64,000 nt of DNA from Geotalea sp. SG265 (GTDB taxonomy: Bacteria > Desulfobacterota > Desulfuromonadia > Geobacterales > Geobacteraceae). Where the stretch lies: positions 62,001 to 126,000 of the forward strand of contig NZ_JAKZFT010000010.1 of NCBI RefSeq assembly GCF_022808985.1, read 5' to 3'. The position numbers and the translations under genes were made by a program. Positions 10,371 through 19,669 of this stretch are shown here, piece by piece; the stretch's first letter is position 1; each line of letters begins with the position of its first letter. The notes under the pieces are model-generated. The model had not been told where the DNA came from. It was given only the letters and a program-made list of their open reading frames with translations, and made no database searches.

Positions 10371-11840
10371 ATGGCTAACAATTTAGGTCTGGCTGTCAAG
10401 CCGGTTACAGAAACTCCCGCCGAAGAGATCGAGCGGGTGGCAAGCTGGATCAACACCGAGGAATACAAGGAACTGAATTTCAAGCGGGAAGCGCTGGTGG
10501 TCTGTCCACCCCATGCCTGTCAGCCGTTGGGCGCCGAGCTGGTGGCCCACGCCTTCGAAGGGTCGCTCCCCTTCGTCCATGGCTCCCAGGGGTGCACCTC
10601 CTATTACCGTTCCACCCTCAACCGTCATTTTCGCGAACCGGCACCGGCAGTGTCCGATTCCATGACTGAGGACGGCGCCGTCTTCGGCGGCCAGAACAAC
10701 CTGCATGAGGGGTTGGAAAACGCCATCGCCCTCTATAAACCGAAGATGGTCTCCATCTTCACCTCCTGTATGCCGGAGATCATCGGCGACGACCTGACCG
10801 CCTTCATCAAGAATGCCCGCGGCAAGGGGATTGTCCCTGCCGACATGCCGGTGCCCTTTGCCAACACCCCCAGCTTCAACGGCTCCCATATCCACGGCTA
10901 TGACGCCATGCTCCTGGCCATTCTCCAGACCTTGACGGAAGGGAAAAAGGTGGAAGGGCGCTGCACCGGCAAGATCAATCTCATTCCCGGTTTCGACGCC
11001 AACACCGGCAACTTTCGGGAGTACAAGCGGATCTTCGAGGCCTTCGGCGTTCCCTACACCATTCTCGGCGACATTTCCGAGGTCTTCGATTCCCCACTGG
11101 ACGGCACCTACCGCCTCTATCCCGGCGGCACCAAGCTGGAGGATGCGGCCGACTCCATCAACGGCAAGGTCACCCTCAACCTGGGGCCATTCTCCGCCAC
11201 CAAGACCTTTGCCTGGGTCAAGGAAAACTACTCGGGCAAGCATGCCGCTCTTCCCATGCCGCTGGGGATCGCCAAGACCGATGCTCTGCTGCTGAAGATC
11301 AGTGAGCTGACCGGCAAGCCGGTGCCGGAGAGCCTGAAGGCGGAGCGGGGGAGGGCGGTGGATGCCATGACCGATGCCCATCAGTACATCCACGGCAAAA
11401 AGTTCGCCCTCTACGGAGACCCGGACCAGCTTCTCGGCTACATCTCCTTCCTGCTGGAGATGGGGGCGGTTCCCTACCACATCCTCTGCAGCAAAGGGAG
11501 CAAAAAGGTGGAGAAGGAACTCCAGGCGCTCCTGGATACCTCCGAGTTCGGCAAACAGGGCAAGATCTACATGGGCAAGGACCTCTGGCATCTGAGGAGC
11601 CTGCTCATGACCGATTCGGTCGATGCCCTCATCGGCGACACCCACGGCAAGTTCATCGCCCGTGATGCCGATATCCCGCTCTTCCGCTTCGGCTTCCCCA
11701 TCTATGACCGGGTCAATCTGCACCGCTACCCGATTATCGGCTACCAGGGGGTGATCAACATGGTCTCCACCATCTGCAACAAGTTCATCGATTTGAAGGA
11801 TGAGAGGTGCGATGAACAGCACTTCGAGATGATGCGCTAG
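10371..11840 (+). CDS. nifK: Nitrogenase MoFe protein beta chain
   Basis: Shares the P-cluster with NifD. The 489-residue product contains the three beta-subunit P-cluster cysteines in PPHACQPLGA, HGSQGCTSYYR and TSCMPEIIGDD, followed by the usual RFGFPIYDRVNLHRYPIIGYQG near the C-terminus. It lacks part of the long N-terminal extension seen in Azotobacter NifK (523 aa), as in other anaerobes. ATG at 10371 with AAGGAG site chosen over an in-frame ATG six codons earlier. Last gene of nifHDK; followed by another palindrome and a terminator. Confidence 0.98.
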   Translation: MANNLGLAVKPVTETPAEEIERVASWINTEEYKELNFKREALVVCPPHACQPLGAELVAHAFEGSLPFVHGSQGCTSYYRSTLNRHFREPAPAVSDSMTEDGAVFGGQNNLHEGLENAIALYKPKMVSIFTSCMPEIIGDDLTAFIKNARGKGIVPADMPVPFANTPSFNGSHIHGYDAMLLAILQTLTEGKKVEGRCTGKINLIPGFDANTGNFREYKRIFEAFGVPYTILGDISEVFDSPLDGTYRLYPGGTKLEDAADSINGKVTLNLGPFSATKTFAWVKENYSGKHAALPMPLGIAKTDALLLKISELTGKPVPESLKAERGRAVDAMTDAHQYIHGKKFALYGDPDQLLGYISFLLEMGAVPYHILCSKGSKKVEKELQALLDTSEFGKQGKIYMGKDLWHLRSLLMTDSVDALIGDTHGKFIARDADIPLFRFGFPIYDRVNLHRYPIIGYQGVINMVSTICNKFIDLKDERCDEQHFEMMR

Positions 11841-11962
11841 CAGGAGCGCGACTTTCTCGCCCTGGCTGCGTAAGTCTTCGGAACCACTTGTGCGACGTGG
11901 CGCTGCCACGTCTCCGCGCGGTCCCTCGACAGCCTTGCCAGGACAAGAAATCCGCGCTCCTG
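11841..11962. repeat. nif-associated long palindrome, copy D
   Basis: Perfect outer arms CAGGAGCGCG / CGCGCTCCTG with core GACGTGGC-GCT-GCCACGTC (11894-11912), preceded by CTTGTGCG and followed by CTCCGCG. It starts at the base after the nifK stop codon, repeating the placement of copies B and C. Confidence 0.65.
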
Positions 11963-11982
11963 AAAAATGGGATATGAACAAG

Positions 11983-12022
11983 AAAGGGACACCACTGATG
12001 CCGGCGGGTGTCCCTTTTGCTT
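11983..12022 (+). terminator. Intrinsic terminator of nifHDK
   Basis: AAAGGGACACC pairs with GGTGTCCCTTTT across a 13-base loop, followed by a T-rich tail (TTTTGCTTTT). Closes the nifHDK unit after palindrome copy D. Confidence 0.8.
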
Positions 12023-12154
12023 TTATGTTATGTGGGATGATTCTGCTTCTTGATACCTTCTTGACACGCTTTGCCCATATCTTGAGCCCGTCTTGATATG
12101 TTTACCGGTAGGATATTTTCTGCGGCGTTCAGGTGTCGCAGAAAGGGAACTGTC

Positions 12155-14134
12155 ATGAACGATAAGAAGCCAGCTGCTGAATCCTGGTTACAGCGGTGCA
12201 TCCGCACAATTTTGGGAGGGCCGAAGCATCTCAAGGATCCCCAGCTTTTCCACACCATGTCGCTTATTCCGATCCTGGCTTGGGTCGGACTCGGTGCCGA
12301 CGGGCTTTCTTCTTCCGCCTACGGTCCTGAAGAGGCGTTTCGCGCCTTAGGCTCCCATACCTATCTGGCGCTTCTCCTGGCGGCCTTCACGGCGCTGACA
12401 GTCTTCATCATTTCCTATGCCTATTCCCGTATCATCGAGCACTTTCCCCATGGGGGGGGCGGTTACATCGTCGCGACCCATCTTTTGGGTGAGAAGGCGG
12501 GGGTCGTTTCGGGCAGCGCGCTGCTGGTGGACTATGTGATGACCATCACCATCTCCATCGCCTCCTGCTGCGATGCCATCTTCAGCTATCTGCCGGTCTC
12601 GTACCATCATTACAAGGTGCCGGTCGCCTGCCTGCTGACCATCCTGCTCATCATTCTCAACGTGCGCGGCGTCAAGGAGTCGGTCACAGTGCTGGCGCCC
12701 ATTTTCATGATCTTTGTGGTGACGCACCTGATCATGCTCGTCTACGGGGTATCTATCCATGCCGAACGGTTCGCGCCGGTGCTCAACGACTTCGGCAGCG
12801 GCATACGCCACGATGCCTCATCCATCGGCATGATCGGCATCATGCTCCTTTTCCTCAGGGCCTACTCCCTTGGGGGCGGCACCTATACGGGCATAGAGGC
12901 CGTTTCCAACGGCCTGCAGATCATGCGCGAGCCGAGGGTACAGACGGGGAAGCGAACCATGGTCTACATGGCGGTTTCCCTCGCCTTCACTGCCGGGGTG
13001 CTGCTCCTCTGCTATCTGCTCATGGCCGTAAAGCCGGTGGAAGGGAAAACCCTCAACGCAGTTGTCGCCGATGCCCTCTTCAGCAGCTGGCCCATGGGAC
13101 GGTGGATCGCCTTCATCACCATTTTTTCGGAAGGTGCGCTCCTCCTGGTGGCTGCCCAGGCCGGTTTCGTCGATGGCCCGCGGGTCATGTCCAACATGGC
13201 CATCGATTCCTGGTTTCCCCACCGCTTCGCCGCCCTTTCCGAGCGGCTCACCATGCGTAACGGCATTTTGCTGATGGGCACTGCCGCCATTGCCCTGCTG
13301 TTTTATACGGGGGGCTCCGTGTCGGCGCTGGTGGTCATGTATTCCATCAACGTCTTCATCACCTTTTCCCTGTCCCAGCTGGGCATGTCCCGCTTCTTCA
13401 TCCGGCGCAGGGAAGAGGATCCACAGTGGATACGCCATCTCTCCGTGCACCTGGTGGGGCTTGTTCTTTGCGTTACTATCCTGACCATTACCATCTTTGA
13501 AAAATTCACCGAGGGGGGATGGATGACCCTGCTCATCACCTCCATCGTCATCGGCCTCTGCTATCTGATCAAGCAGCATTATCTCAGGGTCAGGCGCGGC
13601 ATGGCCCAATTGGACGAGACGCTCCTGGATTTTCCCACCTCCGGTCCGGTCAACACCGCCCCAGTCAAGCACGCCGATCCCACGGCCATCCAGTTGGTGT
13701 CCGGCTACAGCGGCTTCGGCGTGCATACCCTGCTCTCCATCCTTACTACCTTTCCCAAAACCTATAAAAATGTCATCTTCGTTTCCGTGGCTATGATCGA
13801 CTCCGGCTCGTTCAAAGGGAGGGAGGAGATGGCCGCTTTGGAGCAGTCAGTAAAGGAGGGACTCGAAAAATATGTGAATCTGGCCCGCCGCCTGGGCTTT
13901 GCCGCCGATTACCGGATGGCGGTGGCGACCGATGTGGTGGAGAGCGCAACGGAGCTGTGTCGCCAGATAGCGGAAGTGTTCCCACGTTCCACGGTATTTA
14001 CTGGCCAGCTTACCTTCCGCCTGGAAAAGTTCTACCACAAGATGCTCCACAATGAGACCGCGTTCGCCATCCAGCGCCGCCTCCAATGGGACGGGCTTAC
14101 CACGGTCATTCTGCCGATCAGGGTGAGGATCTGA
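12155..14134 (+). CDS. APC-superfamily transporter, KimA-like (probable potassium uptake)
   Basis: 659-residue inner-membrane protein. Residues 45-440 hold about 12 hydrophobic helices and open with the APC-type motif GADGLSSSAYGPEEAFRAL; residues 490-659 form a soluble C-terminal alpha/beta domain (NVIFVSVAMIDSG ... YRMAVATDVVESATELC), the architecture of Bacillus KimA/YdaO, a high-affinity K+ importer. It is followed by a KdpD-type kinase and KdpE-type regulator, and no KdpABC pump lies here, which supports K+ as substrate by context. An amino-acid permease role remains possible. Start at 12155 has an AAAGGGA site; an upstream in-frame ATG lacks one. Confidence 0.75.
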   Translation: MNDKKPAAESWLQRCIRTILGGPKHLKDPQLFHTMSLIPILAWVGLGADGLSSSAYGPEEAFRALGSHTYLALLLAAFTALTVFIISYAYSRIIEHFPHGGGGYIVATHLLGEKAGVVSGSALLVDYVMTITISIASCCDAIFSYLPVSYHHYKVPVACLLTILLIILNVRGVKESVTVLAPIFMIFVVTHLIMLVYGVSIHAERFAPVLNDFGSGIRHDASSIGMIGIMLLFLRAYSLGGGTYTGIEAVSNGLQIMREPRVQTGKRTMVYMAVSLAFTAGVLLLCYLLMAVKPVEGKTLNAVVADALFSSWPMGRWIAFITIFSEGALLLVAAQAGFVDGPRVMSNMAIDSWFPHRFAALSERLTMRNGILLMGTAAIALLFYTGGSVSALVVMYSINVFITFSLSQLGMSRFFIRRREEDPQWIRHLSVHLVGLVLCVTILTITIFEKFTEGGWMTLLITSIVIGLCYLIKQHYLRVRRGMAQLDETLLDFPTSGPVNTAPVKHADPTAIQLVSGYSGFGVHTLLSILTTFPKTYKNVIFVSVAMIDSGSFKGREEMAALEQSVKEGLEKYVNLARRLGFAADYRMAVATDVVESATELCRQIAEVFPRSTVFTGQLTFRLEKFYHKMLHNETAFAIQRRLQWDGLTTVILPIRVRI

Positions 14135-14197
14135 AGAAAAGGCTTTGCTAACGATTTGGTTGATGTACACTCAGGGATAATCCCATTGTAAAAGGTT

Positions 14198-15685
14198 ATG
14201 GCTTCCATGAAAGGCATGCGCGGCATATCCGTCTATCTGGCAAGCATCGGTCTGGTGATCGCCGCCTCCCTCACCTGCCAGGCGATCAGGCCGTTCATCA
14301 ATCCCACCGACATGGTCATGGTCTACCTGCTGGCCGTGGTGCTGGCGGCCATTACGCTGGGGCTGCGACCGGCAGTGCTTGCCGCGTTTCTCGGTGTACT
14401 TGCCTTCGATTTCTTTTTCGTACCACCGCGCTTCTCCTTCAGTATTGCCGATACCCAGTATTTAATTACCTTTATCGGGTTGTTCATTGTCGGCGTCGTC
14501 ATCGGTTCTCTGGTCGCCAAGGTGCGTGAGCGATCGGAGGCGCTGCAGGAACGGGAAACGGAGACCCTAAGTCTCTACCACCTCACCCGTGATTTGGTCG
14601 TTGCTGCCGACATGCCGGCCGTTTTTCTCGCTGCCAGGCGGAATCTGGAAGAAAGCCTGAAGGCCAAGGTGGCCATTTGGGTCCGCAGCGGCGATGGTCT
14701 GGCACTGGTCGCTGTCAGCGAAAATCTCTGTCTGGAGGATGAAGAAGAGCGGATCGCCCATTGGAGCTTCCAGAGCCGCCGTGGGGCGGGCAACGGGACG
14801 GAATCCTTCAGCAGTTCAGGCTTCACATTTCTTCCCCTCTCTGCCTTGGCCAATACATTGGGAGTACTGGCGCTACGCCGGGGATATGCTGGACCGCCAT
14901 CCTCCCGGCTGCGGCGCTTGCTGGAGGTTTTTGCCGGTCAGATTGCCATGGCCATCGAGCGGGTGCACCTAGTGGAGCAGGCCGAGCAGGCCCAGATACT
15001 GCAGGCACGGGAGGGGCTGGAGCGGGCACTGCTCAACTCCATTTCCCACGACCTGCGCACTCCACTGGTGTCCATATCGGGGGCTCTGGGCAGCCTCCTG
15101 GAACAAGGGGAGACTCTGGGAGAGGATGCGCGGCGGATATTGCTGGTAACGGCATGGGAAGAGGCAGGTCGCCTGAACCGGTTCGTCGGTAACCTGCTGG
15201 ACATGACCAGGCTGGAGGCGGGGGCGATCAAGCTGAACAAGGAAGCGAACGATGTTCAGGATCTTGTGGGATGCGCCCTGGCCGCCATAGAACCTAGAAT
15301 GGGTGCCAGAACCATTGACGTGCGGATACCGGACGGATTGCCTCTGATACTCATGGATATGGCCCTGATGACTCAGGTGCTGGTCAACGTGCTGGATAAC
15401 GCCTTGAAGTACTCATCTCCCGACGGTAGTATCACCCTGTCGGCAAGGGACGACGGCTCTATGCTCACCATGGAAATCGCCGACCAGGGACCGGGAGTTC
15501 CCGAGGCCGACCTGCAGAGGATATTCGACAAGTTTTACCGGATTCCGGTGCCCGAGGGGACCGGCGGCACTGGCCTGGGGCTTACCATATGCAAGGGGAT
15601 TGTCGAGGCTCACGGAGGCGTTATCCGCGCCGAGAACCGCACCGACGGCGGCCTGCGTGTCGTCATAAGGCTGCCTGCCGTTTAA
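14198..15685 (+). CDS. kdpD: KdpD-type sensor histidine kinase lacking the N-terminal KdpD/Usp domains
   Basis: 495 residues. Four membrane helices (about 10-105, DUF4118 type) are followed by a GAF-like domain (about 120-255), a HisKA domain with phospho-acceptor His284 in NSISHDLRTPL, and an ATPase domain with N-box NVLDNALKYSS, DQGPGVPEADLQRIFDKFYR and GTGLGLTICKGIVEAHGG. Full KdpD has an extra N-terminal cytoplasmic part of about 390 residues with a Walker motif and Usp domain; it is absent here and the upstream DNA does not encode it. Likely senses K+ status or turgor and phosphorylates the regulator gene that follows 29 bases downstream. Confidence 0.87.
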   Translation: MASMKGMRGISVYLASIGLVIAASLTCQAIRPFINPTDMVMVYLLAVVLAAITLGLRPAVLAAFLGVLAFDFFFVPPRFSFSIADTQYLITFIGLFIVGVVIGSLVAKVRERSEALQERETETLSLYHLTRDLVVAADMPAVFLAARRNLEESLKAKVAIWVRSGDGLALVAVSENLCLEDEEERIAHWSFQSRRGAGNGTESFSSSGFTFLPLSALANTLGVLALRRGYAGPPSSRLRRLLEVFAGQIAMAIERVHLVEQAEQAQILQAREGLERALLNSISHDLRTPLVSISGALGSLLEQGETLGEDARRILLVTAWEEAGRLNRFVGNLLDMTRLEAGAIKLNKEANDVQDLVGCALAAIEPRMGARTIDVRIPDGLPLILMDMALMTQVLVNVLDNALKYSSPDGSITLSARDDGSMLTMEIADQGPGVPEADLQRIFDKFYRIPVPEGTGGTGLGLTICKGIVEAHGGVIRAENRTDGGLRVVIRLPAV

Positions 15686-15714
15686 GTACGCTGTCAGAGA
15701 GAGATCTGCAAGCT

Positions 15715-16410
15715 ATGGAGAGCAAAACAGCTTTACCCAGAATTCTCGTGGTTGACGATGAGCCGGCCATTCAACGCTTTTTGCGGACCGTATTGAGCCC
15801 GGAGGAGTTCTCGGTCCATTTGGCAGGGGATGGCCACAGTGCCCTGGCTGCCACTGCCGCGGTCAAACCGGATATCGTCCTCCTCGACCTGGGGCTACCG
15901 GATATGGATGGCGTCGAGGTGATCAGGCGGATACGGGAGTGGTCATCGGTGCCGATCATCGTGCTGTCGGTGCGGGAGCGGGAGGACGATAAGGTTGCCG
16001 CCCTGGATGCGGGTGCCGATGACTATCTTACCAAGCCATTCGGCGTTGCCGAACTGATGGCCCGTATCCGGGCGTCGCTGCGGCGATCATTGCAGGAGGC
16101 ACCAGAACCTGTTTATCGTATCGAAGAGCTTGAGGTGGACCTTGGGTTGCGCCGGGTGACGGTTGCCGGCCAGGAGGTGCAACTGACCCCCACCGAATAC
16201 GACCTGCTGCGTCTTCTGGTTGTCCATGGGGGAAAGGTCCTGACCCACGGCCAGATCCTCAAGCAGATCTGGGGCGCCGCCTATCTGGAACAGCCCCATG
16301 TTCTGCGGGTAAACATCAGTAATCTCCGGCGCAAGATCGAAAAGGACCCCTCCCGTCCCCGCTACATCATCACCGAGCTGGGGGTGGGGTACCGTTTGCG
16401 GCTGGCGTGA
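15715..16410 (+). CDS. kdpE: KdpE-type OmpR/PhoB response regulator
   Basis: 231 residues: receiver domain (1-120) with Asp14/Asp15, phospho-acceptor Asp58 (VLLDLGLPD) and the conserved Lys in YLTKPFG, then a winged-helix DNA-binding domain (about 135-230) ending GVGYRLRLA. Partner of the adjacent kinase. Start at 15715 follows a GAGAGAG site and places the receiver at the N-terminus. Probable target is the KimA-like transporter upstream; no operator was identified. Confidence 0.9.
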   Translation: MESKTALPRILVVDDEPAIQRFLRTVLSPEEFSVHLAGDGHSALAATAAVKPDIVLLDLGLPDMDGVEVIRRIREWSSVPIIVLSVREREDDKVAALDAGADDYLTKPFGVAELMARIRASLRRSLQEAPEPVYRIEELEVDLGLRRVTVAGQEVQLTPTEYDLLRLLVVHGGKVLTHGQILKQIWGAAYLEQPHVLRVNISNLRRKIEKDPSRPRYIITELGVGYRLRLA

Positions 16411-16481
16411 GTGCCGTTTCCTCCAAATAGTTACTTGGCCACCGGCAGGGGCGTATATATTCACTCCTCCTTTTGCTGAAG

Positions 16482-18296
16482 TCAAATTGCTCTGCTGATC
16501 GCCTCCAGCCCCAGTTCTTTCAGCTTTGCGCTTCCGGGCTGGGTGGTTTCCGGATCCCAGCCCCGGTCTGTGTAATATTGGGTGAGCATGGAATCGAACT
16601 TGTTCCGGTCGAGCACCGCCCCCTTTTTCGGTCCGATGGAGAAGGCATCCTCGAAGAAGCGGTCGGGGAGCTGGTCGTCCGCACGGCGGAATCCCTCGCG
16701 GTAGTTGAATAGCTTCTCCAGATTGAAGATCCGTTCGCCCGTCTTTTCGAACTCTGCTTTGTCGTATTTCCGGCCGGTTATGGCGCTGAGCAGGGCTAAC
16801 ATGGGCTCTTCCAGCGCCGGTTCAAAGGTGGGGAAAAAGCACATGCCGGTCGAATCCATCATGGCCCGCCTGTTCTGCATGGCTATGTTGTCGCCGCTCA
16901 TGTGGCAGGCTCCCCTGGAGGCCGTGACGTATGACAATCCCCGGGGCTGATTGGCCTGGATGTTATGGGCGGCCAGCTCAAGCCCCTTCACCTGGATGGC
17001 AAACTTCTCGCTCCCTTTGCCGATGTGCCATGAAAGCGCCCGCACCCCTTCGGCGGCCAGGGCTCCTACCCCCTCCTTGGCGGCGATCTTCTCGATCATG
17101 GCCAGCGTTGCATCCACATTTCCCCAGGTGAGATCGATGCCGTCCAGAAAACCGCGATTGATAAGCCCCCGATCATACGCCTCCATAAGAAAGCCGATGA
17201 CGTTCCCGGTGGAGATCTGGTCCAGACCAAGATCATCGATGGTGGTAATCGCCTTCAGTAGGCCGGGCATGTCTGAAATCAGCAGGTTTGAGCCGAGCAT
17301 GACGCCGGTTTCGTACTCGGGTCCGTCGTGGACGATGCCGCCGTATTTGCCTTTCGTCAGGCCGCTTTTCTTGCAACCAAGCGGGCAGCAGTAGCAGGCG
17401 ATGTCCTTTACCCAGACATCACGCCGGGCCGCATCGCCGCCGATCTTGTCGGCCTCCGCAAAGGTTCCTTCCCGGTAATTGCGGACCGTTTCAGTGCCGG
17501 CGTTGCTGTTGCCGACGATGGCCCGGGCGGTTCCCTGCTCTGCCCATGATTTGGCAAAAGCGGATTTGTAGAGGGCGCCCCTGGCTTTTTCAAGGGCGGC
17601 AAGAAAACCCTGGTGGTCGGCGACCCCCGGCTGCCCGGACCCCTTTACCGCGATTGCCTTCAGATTCTTGGAACCCATGACGCAACCGGTTCCACCCCGG
17701 CCGGCCGCCCGCCCCGCAGTATGGAGGATGCTGGCATAGGGCACCAGATTCTCGGCGGCCGGCCCGATGTAGACCGTCTTGAATCGCCTATCTCCCAGCT
17801 CCGCCAGTATTGCCTTGTCAAAGGCATCGGTGCGCATCCCCTTGAACTTTTTCCCGTCGCGGATCTCGACCTTGGCGTCGTCGATGACCACATAGGAGAG
17901 CTCCTTTGCCTTTCCCGTAATGACGATGCCGTCATACCCGGCAAAGCGGATCTCGGGACCGAAAAATCCCCCCATATTGGAGTAGGACACGGTCGAGGCA
18001 TGGTGGTAATCGGATTCAATCGGCGAGGTGATGGAGGATTTGGTCACCACACAGGTCCGGGACGAGGAGGGTACCGGGAGCCCGGAGAACGGCCCGGGCA
18101 TGAAGATGAGCGGGTTTTCAGGGGAGAGGGCGTCTACTCCCGGCTTTTTCAGGCGATCCCAGAGGATCTTCATGCCGAGCCCTTGGCCGCCGACGAATTT
18201 TTCCAGGTCTTCGGCGGGGACCGCCATCTTGGTAATCTTTCCGGTGGAAAGGTTTATGTCCAGTATCTGGCCGTAATAGCCCGGTGTTCCGCTCAT
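16482..18296 (-). CDS. aor: Tungsten-type aldehyde:ferredoxin oxidoreductase
   Basis: 604 residues, family length. Expected to oxidise aldehydes to acids (or reduce acids) at a tungstopterin centre. The N-terminus GYYGQILDINLSTGKI is typical; the 4Fe-4S ligands are in CYCCPLGC (Cys301, 304, 308) with a fourth Cys in DSTGMCFF, and pterin-binding segments such as AGRGGTGCVMGSKNLKAI are present. No signal peptide. Its ATG overlaps the stop of the upstream Fe-S subunit gene (ATGA), so the two are translationally coupled. Substrate cannot be read from sequence; the family also includes benzoyl-CoA reductase BamB. Confidence 0.9.
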   Translation of the reverse strand: MSGTPGYYGQILDINLSTGKITKMAVPAEDLEKFVGGQGLGMKILWDRLKKPGVDALSPENPLIFMPGPFSGLPVPSSSRTCVVTKSSITSPIESDYHHASTVSYSNMGGFFGPEIRFAGYDGIVITGKAKELSYVVIDDAKVEIRDGKKFKGMRTDAFDKAILAELGDRRFKTVYIGPAAENLVPYASILHTAGRAAGRGGTGCVMGSKNLKAIAVKGSGQPGVADHQGFLAALEKARGALYKSAFAKSWAEQGTARAIVGNSNAGTETVRNYREGTFAEADKIGGDAARRDVWVKDIACYCCPLGCKKSGLTKGKYGGIVHDGPEYETGVMLGSNLLISDMPGLLKAITTIDDLGLDQISTGNVIGFLMEAYDRGLINRGFLDGIDLTWGNVDATLAMIEKIAAKEGVGALAAEGVRALSWHIGKGSEKFAIQVKGLELAAHNIQANQPRGLSYVTASRGACHMSGDNIAMQNRRAMMDSTGMCFFPTFEPALEEPMLALLSAITGRKYDKAEFEKTGERIFNLEKLFNYREGFRRADDQLPDRFFEDAFSIGPKKGAVLDRNKFDSMLTQYYTDRGWDPETTQPGSAKLKELGLEAISRAI

Positions 18297-19018
18297 TTTA
18301 CACCTCCCAAATCTACCGTTCCGTACCAGGTTTTCGCCAGTTCAGCCGCGATTTTTTCCGCTCGCTGGCCATAAAATTTCCGGTCACGCCGCACCTCCAC
18401 ATAGGAAAGCGCTCCAAAGGGGCACCGCCTGACGCACTGCGGGTCGCCGCCGCACAGGGTGCACATCCGCTCCGGCTTACCTGTGGCCGAGTCGGGGGTA
18501 ATAACGCCGGTCCGTTGGGTCGCGCAGGCCTTGGCACAACTGCGGCAGCCGAGACACCTGGCGGGGTCGTTGTGGATGGTATGGGTCGCCTGATCCCGGT
18601 AGAGGGCGCGTCGGCCGCTCTTTTTGTCCGGCTTGACCGGGCACGCCTTGACGCAGGGGGTATCGGCACACATGGCGCAGACGCTTGGCACATCCACGTC
18701 CGGGTTGAAGCGGTGCACACGGATGTTGGCAAAGCGGGGATTTCCCAGCCCCGGCAGTTCCCGGCCGTTGACCGATGCGGGCCGGTTGCGCGAGGAACAG
18801 GCCGCTTCACACGTCCTGCATCCGGTGCATTTGCCGTAATCCACCAGAACCATTTTAAGCTCAGGCTCCCCCGAAATGGCCCACGCCAGCCCATGTACAC
18901 CGAAATGGCCGGCCAGAACCACTGCGCCTCCGGCTACGCCCATATCCCTGAGGAACTCCCGGCGGGTAAGGGTTGTCCCTCCGTCAGGTTTGCCGGGTTC
19001 TTTCTTTTCTCTCTCCAT
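18293..19018 (-). CDS. Tat-exported four-cluster ferredoxin subunit, partner of the aldehyde oxidoreductase
   Basis: 241 residues. A twin-arginine signal (TRREFLRDMGVAGGAVVLAG, about 20-40) precedes four 4Fe-4S cysteine sets: CTGCRTCEAAC, CAMCADTPCVKACP, CLGCRSCAKAC and CTLCGGDPQCVRRCP. It should act as the electron-transfer subunit for the oxidoreductase encoded next. The start at 19018 has a GGAGG site; the longer open frame is unlikely because it would bury the Tat signal inside the protein. A Tat signal beside a leaderless catalytic subunit suggests hitch-hiker export of the pair, or a signal retained as a membrane anchor. Confidence 0.87.
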   Translation of the reverse strand: MEREKKEPGKPDGGTTLTRREFLRDMGVAGGAVVLAGHFGVHGLAWAISGEPELKMVLVDYGKCTGCRTCEAACSSRNRPASVNGRELPGLGNPRFANIRVHRFNPDVDVPSVCAMCADTPCVKACPVKPDKKSGRRALYRDQATHTIHNDPARCLGCRSCAKACATQRTGVITPDSATGKPERMCTLCGGDPQCVRRCPFGALSYVEVRRDRKFYGQRAEKIAAELAKTWYGTVDLGGVK

Positions 19019-19049
19019 GACAGCCTCCATTGAAATTGACCAGTCCCCG

Positions 19050-19598
19050 CTATGCTCTTTTCCCCATTTCATGGGCTTGACCCATTGCCGGGCTTTTCCT
19101 GATGTCACCTGCATTCCAGGCGCCGGTCCCGTAGATGACCCCCTTTTCCTTGGCTCCGCTGAGGCAGGAGGTAAAGCCGCGTAACGACTCCAGGGTTCTT
19201 TCCAGCAGACTCTTGTTACCAACCGCAGCGGTCATGAGGAAATAGAAATCCTTGTTGCTGATCTCGGTATAGCGGGCGTAGGTCCGGTCGATAAGCGTCT
19301 TCAGCTGGGCATTCATGGTGTAGAAATAGACCGGAGTGGCCATGACGATGACATCGGCCTGAATCATCATGTCGAGGATTTCCGCCATGTCATCCTTCTG
19401 TACGCAGGTGCCGCCATTCCTCTGGCAGGCGTCGCAGGCGGTACAGTAGTTAATCCGTTTTTCCCGCACGTTTATCTTTTCCACCTGGTGCCCTGCTTCG
19501 GTTGCACCGCGCATAAACTGATCACACAACAACTCAGAGTTGCCGTTTTTTCTGGGGCTGCCGGAGAGCACCAGTACCTTTTTAGCCATATCATTCAT
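19050..19598 (-). CDS. Flavodoxin-fold NAD(P)H-dependent FMN reductase / iron-sulfur flavoprotein
   Basis: 182 residues with the FMN-binding start VLVLSGSPRKNGNSELL and a CTACDACQRNGGTC cysteine set near residue 52 that in related iron-sulfur flavoproteins binds a 4Fe-4S cluster, then ATPVYFYTMNAQLKTLIDRTY. A second ATG at 19589 has better ribosome-site spacing. It lies 31 bases upstream of the ferredoxin subunit gene on the same strand and probably belongs to the same redox operon. Confidence 0.82.
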   Translation of the reverse strand: MNDMAKKVLVLSGSPRKNGNSELLCDQFMRGATEAGHQVEKINVREKRINYCTACDACQRNGGTCVQKDDMAEILDMMIQADVIVMATPVYFYTMNAQLKTLIDRTYARYTEISNKDFYFLMTAAVGNKSLLERTLESLRGFTSCLSGAKEKGVIYGTGAWNAGDIRKSPAMGQAHEMGKRA

Positions 19599-19669
19599 CC
19601 TTTCGATCAGTATCTAATATCAAAAATTCTTTTGAGAGGGAGCACACCGACGTTGGCCTTGGGAAAATG

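Noticed and set aside
10383-11981. 532-codon open frame antisense to nifK
   Set aside because: Fully overlaps nifK, has no recognisable domain and is Val/Gly/His-rich as expected from the complement of a GC-rich coding strand; its 5' part runs through palindrome copy D.
12818-13726. 302-codon open frame antisense to the KimA-like gene
   Set aside because: Low-complexity composition (His, Gly, Asp, Glu) typical of an antisense shadow; no ribosome site or domain.
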